From Thunnus maccoyii (Eukaryota > Chordata > Actinopteri > Scombriformes > Scombridae), in contig NC_056546.1 in NCBI RefSeq assembly GCF_910596095.1, forward strand, positions 6,571,425 to 6,635,424: DNA of 64,000 nt, in the 5' to 3' direction. Within the stretch, counting starts at the first letter, position 1; every line of letters begins with the position of its first letter. The notes under the pieces were generated by a model, which worked only from the letters and a program-made list of their open reading frames with translations, was not told the DNA's origin and did no database searches. Shown piece after piece: positions 39,198 through 50,500 of the stretch. The position numbers were made by a program, and so were the translations under genes.

Positions 39198-40042
39198 CAG
39201 TGCCATTGAAGGAGTGAGGTACATCTCTGAGACAATGAAATCAGACGAGTAATCTAACAACGTAAGACAACACCTGCATGAATTATGGATACAAGTTCAT
39301 CAATCCACTCAAGTTCATAAAATTCATAAAACAGCCTTGAATTCGGTTAAAAGCCTCTACCAAGGCTGCAAAATCCTCAAAATGTTAAAAACTTTTTATC
39401 TGCATCTGCATCCAAATGTAGTGACAGACTATCATGGGTTAAATGTGGGTTTTTTTTGCAATAATAATGAAAAATAAATGAAATTTCACAGTGACTTCCT
39501 GAATTCATGTCACCATGAGGTTGCCAGGTAACAGTGTAGACTCAAGGAAGTCACTCGGCCTAGCCAAAAAGTAGTCCAGCGCATGATTTCCACTCATCCT
39601 CGTCTTGTTTTGTTCCAGGGGGCAGAGGAGTGGAAGTTTGTTGCCATGGTTTTTGACCACATCCTGCTCTGTGTGTTCATAGCCATGTGCATCATCGGGA
39701 TGTTTGCCTTCTATTGCTGGGAGACTCATCAAGCTCAACTTGCTGTAGAGGCCTGACCCATAGTAGATTTTTTCTACAGTGTTTATTTCTGCCACTCAGG
39801 CTTGATGATTGTATTTTATTACCGTTAACAAATGGTAGTAATCAGTTTTGTGGTTTAAATAGAAAAAAAGGCTTTTAACATGAATTTTCATTTTAACTAT
39901 AATGAGCACATGAGAATAGATGTGATATTCTGTCTCCATTAGTTCTAAGGTCTATGAAGAAACATCACTTGTTCGGCTAGTTCCAAACAGAGCTAATTTC
40001 ATTGCATTTCAGTCCAATTTTATTGCCAGTTTTATAGACTGA

Positions 40043-43000
40043 GTCTGGTTGATGACATTACCTTGGTCTATGAGTGCAGGCGAGATATTTTCCAGTCTGG
40101 AAATTTTATTGTTTTGTTTTGCTTGACATTCAATTGACTTCCTAACTTCTCATTCATATTTATGTGTTGTTGAAGGTTGTGAGTTGTGCAAAAATTCTGG
40201 TCTTTTCTTCTTCAAATATTCATGGGTTAGTGGCGAGGTTTGTTTTGTCACTGACTGTTGTACAGTTTAATGGCTCATTAGTTTCCAGTATTGTTTTTCG
40301 TTACATGATTTTTCAACCACAAACTGAAAATCTGCCTGTTTTTCAGTGAATATCTGTAAAAAAACAAAAACAATGGGCCTGAAGTCTATTGTAGGTTAGT
40401 AGTGAATGTACAGCCAACAAAAGCTGAAGTCTATAAGTTGTGAGTGATTTTCCACCAGTGACCAAAGTGATAATGACGTATCAGTATTTTTTTGTTTTAG
40501 GGGGAAAGGGATCAAAGCTGATTTGTGTGTTTTGTGCAGATGTAATTGTGCCAAAGTAACCAATAAAAACTGTGGCATTGAAAAGGAAGGTTGTTTAGCA
40601 ATGGATGTGAAAAAATTCATAAATTTAAAATGTCATTGCTGCAGTGTTGTTGCCCGTTTCAACAGCAACTTGATTTATTTTGCAGCTGTTTCCTTTGGAC
40701 AAGAGACAAGAAGACCTTCCTTTTAGTTTGATGATACAGCAAAGTTGTTGATTTTTTTATATATTTGCAGTTGTGTAATAGTTGTGAAGTCCTATTAGCA
40801 TTTTTCATATTCATATTTCATATTATAGTGGTAGTGTTATCCAAATCTCAGACTTCTTAGATAATATATTGTATCATTGAAGCTTACATTTTTATATAAC
40901 TATCTTCTAACTTAAAAACAACACTGTAGCTTCTGATTGGGATTCATGGGATGCCCCACATGGGTTATGGGTGGGTGCAGTGGGCGGTGACTGACCTTGA
41001 AGACAGTTACATTTGGGGCAGAAACTAAATTAATCTGTGAAATGGATGGGGACAGCATTTCAGAACCACAACAGAATAACAATTGCCTTCCTTTGTCGTT
41101 GAAAAACTTTTATTAGGCGTGCCATGCGCACACTTAATGACAACCAGCGTTGGCAGAAATGTGCCCGATAAATCTATCAGAGCAAAACAAACCTACAAAT
41201 ACAAAAAAATAAACAGATATTACATGTCAGTATGTGAGATATCTTGTTGAGAATTATAGATTTTTTTATAATATCAAAGTGGCAGCTTTATATTTTGAAC
41301 TTTCACCACATTTTCATTACCAGCACACATTATGGAGAAAGCTTGTTAACACTGACAGCATTCAGCTGACCGCAAGTCAGTGAGCTGGTACAGGCATAAT
41401 GATGCAACGGCTGTCTGGTGAAGATAAATAACAGGACTAAAACAAAATGTCAAGCTGTGGTCGATTGGAGGCTTTCAATTCATTATGCGCTCCCCTAAAC
41501 ATTCAGCAAAGCTTAGTCCAAAAACATTTAAGCTCCCATGTATAGATTCAGCAGGCCGGCCCAAACCATTATGAGCAGCTTCTGCAAAATAATTCTGGGT
41601 TGCTACAAGGTTTCGAGGAGGTCAACAACTAATTAGAAACATACAGAAACAGTCTGAAAATCAGAAACTGAACTCATTCAAGTACACACTTTAAATAGAA
41701 TTTAATGTGTTGACTGTCTACCCCACAAGAACTGATTGTGTTTCTGGGACCACACCTGTACAACACAGGTGATGAGACATATTAATATTTGCATAGAGAC
41801 TTACTTTTTTTTTTTGGCTCTGTTTAATAACTGAATAAAAGTGGTTATCATCAAAAACACTAAGTGCCAGTGCTGGCTAAATGAACCATAAACCTCCTTA
41901 ATTTGATGTTGCTATAGTGGCTACACATAGAGCAGATTACACTGTAAACCAATGAAAATAACAGCAGCAACCAAGGCAGACATTAGAAGAAAACAATTTC
42001 AATTTTAAAACACATGCTTATCTGCAGCACCATGAAAGCTACAGAACCCCAAACCAGGGAAGTACCTTTAAATAGATGTGACAGTAGCAAGGCAAGTATA
42101 GATTTAGTTCTAAATGTCTACAATCAAACAGTGCAGCGATACCTGAACTATAGATTAAAACATAATATGGCCAAATAAATACTAAGAAAATAAACAGTGC
42201 AAATGAAGTCAGGAAATACAGATAAAACACCAGAGCGTTTGGCAAATAATAATACTAGTAAGAACTACAATTGGCAATAACTAGATAGGGATAAATCGGC
42301 AGTTTTAGCTCCGGTTTCTTCACCTGCCAAATGTTCAGAGGTTAAGTTTAATCAGACTGCTTCTGTCTAAGTATTGTTAGCTCAGGTTGACAAGCTGCAT
42401 GTCAAAGAAAAATCTTCATAAAACCAACACGACAACAAAAGCTTGATGAGGAAGTCAAATTATTTCTGTGAAGTCTGACTGATTTTGCAGACCTGATGAG
42501 TCTACGTCGTCTTTCTTTCATCATTCAGTATAACCTACGAGAGTCAGTTCATACTTCAGATTTAGAAAAGCTTGCAAACAAACACATGCATCTGCTAAAA
42601 AACACAGAGTTCATTTATTGGCTGCTACACACTCTTCTGTTCTGGGTAGCTGCAGTAATAAGTGGGTCATTTAACATTACTGGAAATAATTTGCTGTTGT
42701 CAAAAAAGTTACTCGGCATTTAACTTCCCTCACCGACAAATAGGAAAAAAAAAAAAAGGCATGAATGGTCAACAACAGTCCATGTATACGACCTCTGCTC
42801 CTAGTGAGGAGAATATTAGCTGTGTTCTGGGTAACTGCTCCCAGATACACCTTGTCTGGAATAAGCTGCTAAAACATCATGAAAAAAAAAAAACAGTTAA
42901 AAAACCCAGCATGATATAATGCGTACATGCATCAGTGTTTGGTAAAAATGTGAGTATAACAAAGTTATCCAAGATTTTTAATCATTAGGCTAGAAGAGCC

Positions 43001-44426
43001 TGTATGGGGGATTAAAAATAGGAGACAAAAAAGTCATAGCAGTACTCTCGTAACTTACCAGTACACTTGTATGCATATTCTGTAAACACGATCGATGACG
43101 TCCTGATTCACAACAGGTTTGTCTTAAAGGTGCAGTGTGTAGAATTTAGTAGACTTGGCAGAAATGAAACATGATATTCATATGTATGTTTTCATTAATG
43201 AATAATCACCTGAAAATAAGGATCACTGTGTTTTCGTTACCTTAGAATGAGACCTTTATATCTACATAGAGTCCCCTTCCAGGGTGGCCGCCATGTTGCA
43301 CCACCATGTTTCTTCAGTAGCCCAGAACGGACAAACCAAACACCGGCTCTAGAGAGGGCCTTTTGTGTTTTTCGAGGCCACCGTAGGTTCTTCTACATGC
43401 TTGGAAGGGGAGGATGAGGGGTATTCAGCTGCTTGCAATCTGCCAACTCACCACTAGATGTCACTAAATCCAACACACTGGTCCTTTAAAATGCACTTTG
43501 TTGGATTTTATGATCTCTCGAGAACTTAAGTGAAGAATTCTGTACATTACCCAACAAAAACAATAAATAACATGTATGTGCTACACTTAATATTTCCATT
43601 ATGAGTAACTGTGACATTAAGCAAAATATACACAAACCAAACTGAGTGAAAAAATAAATTACCGAAATAAGAGTTAATAAAGGAATTTAGATTTAAGTAT
43701 GTTTGTGTTATTGCCGCATCTGAAGACAAACCATTTGTGAACCAGCAGTTATATCTAAAATCATAACACTTTTCATTAATAAAATCATACAGTGGCCAAC
43801 TACTTAAAAAGAACCTTACATTATAAATTATAAACTATTGACCTATGACAGCTTGTCAGTCACCACATAAGGAGCACTATCAGCAGCCAACTACTCTATC
43901 AGGAAACAGCTTTCGGATTAAAACTACAATCATCAATCTAACACCTTCCCAGTCAACCAATCAAACTGTTAAAAGGCCATGATATGTCGGCATCATTTTT
44001 AGGCAATACGGTTAGGCAATTTTAACATAAACAATTTCATAAATAAGAATTTTGATCCTCATACTGCATTATGTTCTTCATTAAGAATATGTTGCATTTA
44101 TTTAATCAGCATCATCACCGTCCATACCTGCTTCATCTCAGTATGACGGCTTTTGACTTTGAGAGTCAGGAAATTGCATCTACAATTGAACAGTTGAATT
44201 TAGGCACACACGAAAAAAATGGAAACTAAACGCTTCAAACTGAAATACAAATGAGATTGATTGAGTTTTTGGTTGCAGGGAAGAAATATATCAAACTACT
44301 ATTAATGGCAATCCTTGCTCTGCCATATTGCTTTAAAATGCCACCTGTCTATCATGGCCAATACCAACACCTTTAGTCTGGACAGAATAATCAGTCCTTC
44401 CTGGTCCTCCTCTGGACTCTGTGCAA
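40043..44426. other. Region between the chrna1 duplicate and the lnpk stop codon
   Basis: AT-rich sequence without a supported coding exon. It should hold the lnpk 3' UTR; candidate AATAAA signals on the minus strand lie near 44098-44103 and 41107-41112, and which is used cannot be told. It contains the MITE at 43126-43489. The remainder is unassigned. Confidence 0.6.
43126..43489. mobile_element. MITE with TTAAAG...CTTTAA ends
   Basis: Ends are TTAAAGGTGCAGTGTGTAGA and AAATCCAACACACTGGTCCT followed by TTTAA, imperfect inverted repeats. The interior contains GGTGGCCGCCATGTTGCACC and CACTAGATGTCACTAAATCC. I recognise this as a very common fish miniature element. No coding capacity. It lies in the presumptive lnpk 3' side. 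Confidence 0.75.
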
Positions 44427-44559
44427 CTATGATGGCTGAGATTCTGTCTCACAGGGGGCGCTGTGACTTTGTTCTGATTCCACCTTTTCCTGCTCCTCCT
44501 CCTCCTCCTCCTCCTGAACCACTTCTTCTTCTTCTCCTTCCTCCTCCTCCTCCTCCTCT

Positions 44560-44592
<33 letters not shown>

Positions 44593-47500
44593 GGCTGCGG
44601 CTCCTCTGATTGGATCTCACTCTCTATTTCTTTGGTGGGTCTTTCCTCTTCCCCAATCTCTTTCTCATCTGAGGAGAAGAAGTGCAAGTCAGACATGTAA
44701 ATAACCAGCAAGAGAAGAGACAGAAGGGTGAGAGAAAAGGTGGAGGTAAGAGAGAAAGAGTGAGCGTTTAAGATTATGTGAATACATCAAACGATTGGTT
44801 GTTGGGAGTTAAAAACAGTGATAAATCAAAGGAAATTAGCGGCATTCCTTTTGTTAAGATAAACATCAGTTAAACAAGAGTTGACTGACAACGGAGTTCA
44901 ACAACAAAGCCTCATGAGGGTAATTAAAACTGAGAAATATCTGTCAGCGTCAACAACAACAGAGGCTCTGCTGTTTCAGATACACATATGTCAGGAATAT
45001 AATTACATTGTTAGAATCATTGCAATTTAATAAAATGATTAGCATGTTTCACTGTGGATCTAAAAAATCAAATGAGATTCATCGACATGCACCATTATTT
45101 GCATACTTGAAGATTCATTCCGTTAAATAGAAAGTAATCTGTCCAGCCTGTGGCGTAAAGGAAGACTTGTTGAGTCCTGTTTGGAAAGGATTAATATTCC
45201 AGGAGGAGATAGGCAATAAAATATTTGCTCTGTTCTTCTACTAAACTCATTGCTCTGGATCACACAGTCCAATTACAGATGGCGGTTTGTGATAATCGAG
45301 GATATTCTGAGGGAAAAATCACATGACGCACGTCACCTGCTGAACTAAAAATAAATGGAAACAGAGGTGTGGATGCATGAAATCTCAGACATATGCTGAC
45401 TTAAATGGGACTTAAAATTTCAGGATGAACAACATGTTCACCTAATCGGAGGTATTTGACACTGTAATTAAAACTGGGATCAAGAGAAAATGTGTTAAGA
45501 TAACTAATCAGCGCTCTTAAATTAAAATCACTCAAGCTCCCCTCAGGAAATATATCCCATCCAAATGGGGATTAAACACAAAAATGACACTTTGTGCACG
45601 AAATATTAGACACTGATGTTTTTTTTTTTTTACATGAAGTGACTCAAACAGACACAACTCCAATCTGTTTTTGACCAAATGTAGGCGTAGAAGAGGACCA
45701 GAGGTGGTTTCTTGAGACAATTTAGACATAAATATAGTAAATTGATCAATTACAAAGTTGGTCTAAATATTTTGTACACTCAGTGAAGACCAAATCTGGG
45801 TCAAAGAAGTATTTTATTTCATGTGGCACCAAATATTTAGAGCTGATCCACCAATCCTTCATCAGATTTCAGTTAAAGCATTTACAATTGTGATTTTTTT
45901 GAACTTGAAATTGCAAATCTCCAAAGCGGATTTGCACTTGTAAAAACTATTTGACCAAAGTCTGGTGTAGTCATCCAGGAACTGCTAAAACCCATTATTG
46001 CTTTAGTGTTACCAGAAGTAGCGATTTGTGATAGGCATAGACTGTGCTCTATAATGTTATGGATAGGATTCTATAGCCAAGAAAAGTGACTCATTTGGGA
46101 GCTAAACAAATCAATTAATCAGTTCAAATTAAGCCAGATCAGACAGTGCAGGGAGAGGAGGAGAGTCTGGGGAACCTGGACTCTGCAGAGGTCGGTTCTG
46201 AGGGTTCTTTGGACTGTGCTGGATCTGGAAACTGTGGACCATATTCCACGGAGCCGGAGCCTTGGCTAGAGGCAAGATCACACTGTTAAACCCACTGGTC
46301 ACTGTAATGCTGCACAGTTAAGTGTGCTCACAGGTCTGACAAAGGAAATGTACAGTGATACTAACGGATACAGGCTGTTGAGACGGCTGAAATGCATGCT
46401 TGATCGCTGCTGTTTCTACTGTGCACTAACGAAGAATCAGTTTCCAAACTGATACTGACTAACAGGTATGACTCACACTCTTTAACCAGTATGCCACTCA
46501 AAGACATTTGTTTGCATTTTCCCTCCAACTGGTTTGATTATGTTGCACCACCATGACGACAAACAAGAAAGTCGTCCTCATCTGGCAAGAACCAGGTCTG
46601 CAAGAGCATAAACTTTTCTACTGATCTCTGTATTTCAGACACTGAGAGATCACTTTGAAGGAGATGACAGGTATTCTATATCTCATGTATTTCTCAGTTT
46701 TAAAACTACAATCACAAAAACACTCTGTAGATTCCTGTAGCAGAGAAGATGATGATATTTGAAGGTGGTGCTGTCTCACCTCCGCTGGCTCCCTGCTCAC
46801 TAACAACTACAAAAGGATAAAAGTTGGCATCATTAAAAGATGGGAAAAGAATCAAACACAAACTAAAGAAAAAATTCAACTGGAGCGCTACACTAAGAAG
46901 CATTTGACACGGGTGGTTAGGACACGGAGTAAGTTACATAAAAAACAGTGTATGAGTGTGTGTGTGTGTGCGTATGCAGGTCTCTCTCAGGAGTGTAGTA
47001 AACATTTTCAAAGTCTCAACCAATTTTCTCAGTTGCCTTTCTTTTTGTCTGATCTCAGATATTTATTTCAGTCCATCTCTGATTGTTCCTCCAGTGTGTA
47101 GAACCTTTTATTTTTCTACAATTTCAGCATCAGTCTTAATTAGGACTTCCCTTTAGCATTGCTCTTGACTTTAACACACTTAAACACATTTTTTCGCTTT
47201 TTTTTCCCAGACCTGAGGAGACCTGGTCTTGATTGGTCTTGCTTGCTGATTGTGTCTGTTTGTCTGTGTATGTGTGTTCTTCTGTACCTCCAGAAGGGGG
47301 CGTGCTCTCCTCTGTGTCTGTCCCAGAACGTGGTGTTGGTCCAGGGGAACGTGATTCTGCACGCAGCCTCCTCTCATAGCTAAACTCTGGAAGCCTGGGA
47401 GCCTGGGGGCGGGTTTTCCTAGCTGGATTCAGGAAGTAGCAATATGCGCAACGAAAGGCTGGGGAGAGGAGAATAAAGAGAGAGAGAAGGAGAAAGAAAA

Positions 47501-50500
47501 CAAGAGAGAGCGAGCGAAACAGAAAGAGGCGGTATTAGAGAGGAGATTGCATCAGTTTACCCAGTAGGACAAAGCCCAAGTATCAAGATTCCCCTGGTTA
47601 CTAATTCCAGTTTGCCTTACAATGATCTCCTGAAGTTTGTAATCTCAAAAACTTCATTTGCATTACGTTCTCTCTTGATGGTCCTTCTCACTAAATGTGG
47701 TAGTGTGTTTCTGTCTCTCTTACCTAGATATTCAAACTCTTCTTTCAGAGCCATGCCGTTATGAGAGAAACACTGTTGGCAGATCAATGCGTATCTGTAG
47801 GAAAGAAGAAAGATCAGAAGGAGAGAGACTGCTTGAGATCATAAATCTGTGATGTTCGGTGTATTCCAGGAGTTCTTTCACAATAGTTAACCTCTATTTA
47901 TCTGCCCCTACGTCAGTCAGTGATTACCTGTTTTCCCAGAAGACGTGTACCTCTGTGCTTTACTTTTCAATGCAAATATGGTCAAATATGTACAAGCTAA
48001 ATAGAAAAGTATGGGGTCTATCTGTGATCGAGGGTTCTACCCAACCCTCGTAGGAAAAGTTATGGAAGCAGTAGATCTGCAGACATGTCGCTGTGTGCCA
48101 TCTGCAGGAAAGGACATTAAAAGCTTCTGCAATTATAACACTAACAATGAGCTGCAGCTTTTTTTTCCTTTTCACAGTAGTTGTAGTTATTAGTTATTTT
48201 TCCAGTAGGAAGCAACATAAACATGTCTTCATCTACAGGTCTAAACTAATACAATTTGATAGTGATCCAATACTATAGATGGGGCAGGTTAGCATGTATA
48301 GAGGTAGTCTGACAACGACTAAACACCACTCCCTTGTGGAGAATCTGCAGACTGCTAAATGAGGACATGACTTTGGTATGTTACGAGCTACTGCCATGAG
48401 GTGCTTCAGATCTAAAAAAAAACAAAAAACACTGTCTTTACCTGTTCTGTGGTCCATCCCCTACCAGGTACTCAACGACTCGGTCCACAGCTCCTCTGTC
48501 TTTGGGCAGAATGGGTCTTGCTAATGGAGGACCTGGAGGATGCATGCCTGCAATAACACACACAGGGAGATTATTGTACACACACACACAGAAAATGCAT
48601 TGCTCTTTTTAATTCAGGAATAATTTAGTGTGTGTATTTCGATGGTTTAAGAGGTTTATATTTAATTCTACAGACTTCTGATGTGTACTGCCATTCTGGT
48701 GGGGCCTAAACCAGGTAATTGGATCCAACAAACCCCAAATTTAAATCACAGAATACAGCTACAGCTGATAATTCTTCTTTCATACATAAATACACACTGT
48801 TATACAAGGATGTACTCCATTTCAACGTACCGACACCAGGTATAGGGGAGCAGGGGGTCCTAGGTACTGCCCCCTGGAGGACAGACGCAGACAGTGCAGA
48901 TCTCTCTGGTGGTCCTCCTGGAGCTGAGAGAGGGACAGGTTCTGGAGGGAGAGCAACATGTAATAAAGACAGAGACTGATGTCTAAAAGAACTGAGTCAA
49001 AGGCAACTGGTCTTGCCGTTTATTCCAGTTGCCTTTGACTTCGCCCATAGCCTGGTCGACTGAGAGTCTGCAGGGACCGGCAAGAGATGTGACTTGTAAT
49101 GTTCCTCGGTGAAACATCACAACTGACAAGCTCCCGGTGTCTGTGATCCTGCAACATACTTCATTAAGTATCTCTGTTTGTCCCCTTACCCACAGGTGTG
49201 CCCCCTGGTCCCAATGGGGTCTGTGCTCCACGTTGGGGAGTCATTACCATGGCAGCTGGGGTGCCCATTGGCATGGGTCTCATTGCCACCCCCCTCTGCC
49301 GAATCTCTGAGGAGAGGAAAGGAATTCATTAAGAAAAATGTGTTCTTTTGTGGAGAAAATAATTTAATGTGTATCCTTTTGTTGTATTTCAGTAACAAGG
49401 AATCGTTGGCCTGAGTTTCATCAAACACCACACATTAAATTTGAAATGTCACGCTTTTATCTTTTGGTTGTGTATTTCTGCATGTGTTGTACCTTGTCCT
49501 GGTCTGGGAGTCATCTGAGGACGCACCGGAGTCGACTCCAGCTCCTGCAACATAGCAACAGTGAACAAAACCGACAAATGTCAAACAAAACAAAAATAAA
49601 ATACAAGGTACAATTAAGAAACTTTCAGATAAAACAAAAAAAACTAGACAACAGCACTCACAGCTTTCTTCTTAGCTTCGGGATCAAAGCGTTCCAGGAT
49701 GAGTTTGGCGTTTTTGTACGTCTCCGTTTCCATCACTTCCTCAAGCTGGAAGCATAAAGCAGGGAAACTTTAGTTCTAACTTGCAGACTGAATTGTGGTC
49801 TCTTGGTTAAAACACAAAGGAGAATCAGGGCAAACCTCAGACAGAGTCATTCATCTGATGTCGGGCAAAGCCTGAATGAATATATATAAGATAATAGGCC
49901 CAAAAAAAAAGGTTTTGACATGAGTCATCAGTGAAAAAAAACAAAAAAACCCAACAGAAAGCAGCTGTAATGACCAGCTTGTTTGATAAATCATCATGCT
50001 GATGACAAGAAACACTATTTTACATATGAAATAAAGATCAAAATGTTGCTTTTTCACCTCAAAAGGTGAAGAATAGAAGAGTCACACTCCTGCATCCCAT
50101 AACATCCCAACTCTCTTTAAACAAGTCAGTAAAAGACACAACTGTGAAGGATTTGACACTTACAATCTTTTTTTTGGCAACCTTTAAATCTTCTAGTTTA
50201 TCATCTAAAAAAGAAGCAGAAACAACTTTAGTTAATTAAAAAAAAAACATCTAAAATCAATTTCATTTCCATTCACTTCTGCTCTGAAATGCAATATGTC
50301 AAATATATTCAGAAATGGTGTATTCTTAATACAAGTTAATGAGTTTGTATTACAAAGTGATTGATTTTTGATGTTTAGAACACAAAAGCTGTTTGTCTTT
50401 ATAGGGCAGACTATAAAATCAATGTAATCACTGTAAGGAATGTGTAACAGTTACTGTAAGTACGACAACAGTAACAGTGTGGTGAGTCGTGAGTCCGTCA

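Larger units (their letters stand above)
33678..39748 (+). pseudogene. chrna1 tandem-duplicate pseudogene (exons 1, 2, partial 9, 10)
   Basis: Parts homologous to chrna1 are: exon 1' 33678-33732 (signal peptide, one base different, changing Asn2 to Ser); exon 2' 37273-37415 (one base different in 143, reading frame open); the last 64 bp of exon 9' at 39198-39261; and exon 10' 39619-39748. Exons 3-8 are absent. Lesions: the donor after exon 2' reads GGAAGG instead of GTAAGG; in exon 9' a GAA codon is TAA at 39250-39252; exon 10' is 130 nt instead of 129, shifting the frame before the M4 end; and the copy of the promoter has lost the CAGCTG and CACTTG E-boxes. It therefore cannot encode a receptor subunit. 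It might still be transcribed, because exon 1' keeps a normal donor and exon 2' a normal acceptor. Confidence 0.93.
32066..40042 (+). repeat. Second copy of a tandem segmental duplication (source 16641-32065)
   Basis: Direct-repeat copy of the 15.4 kb unit that holds chrna1. Copy 1 begins at 16641 (TATTAGATGCTATGCTGG) right after a TCCCTCA context. Copy 2 begins at 32066 with the same string, directly after ACTGA at 32061-32065. Copy 2 ends at 40042 in the same ACTGA context and then enters new sequence. Collinear blocks were seen upstream of exon 1, in intron 1, at exon 2, at exon 9/intron 9, at exon 10 and in the 3' UTR (31749-32065 versus about 39773-40042). Copy 2 is only about 8.0 kb because of internal losses, and it has gained its own insertions (32105-33360, 37589-38200, about 38930-39200). 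Confidence 0.92.

Noticed and set aside
33678..39748. The second chrna1 copy as a functional paralogue
   Set aside because: Exons 3-8 are missing, with a lost donor, an in-frame stop and a frameshift.
44315..44704. A plus-strand open frame of 129 codons rich in Pro, Leu and Ala
   Set aside because: It is the antisense of the CAG/GAG repeats in the last lnpk coding exon.
46780..46799. A 20-nt minus-strand exon candidate with good acceptor and donor between lnpk exons 14 and 15
   Set aside because: Its length is not a multiple of three. Including it puts the last exon out of frame, while the direct exon 14 to exon 15 join keeps a full acidic tail.
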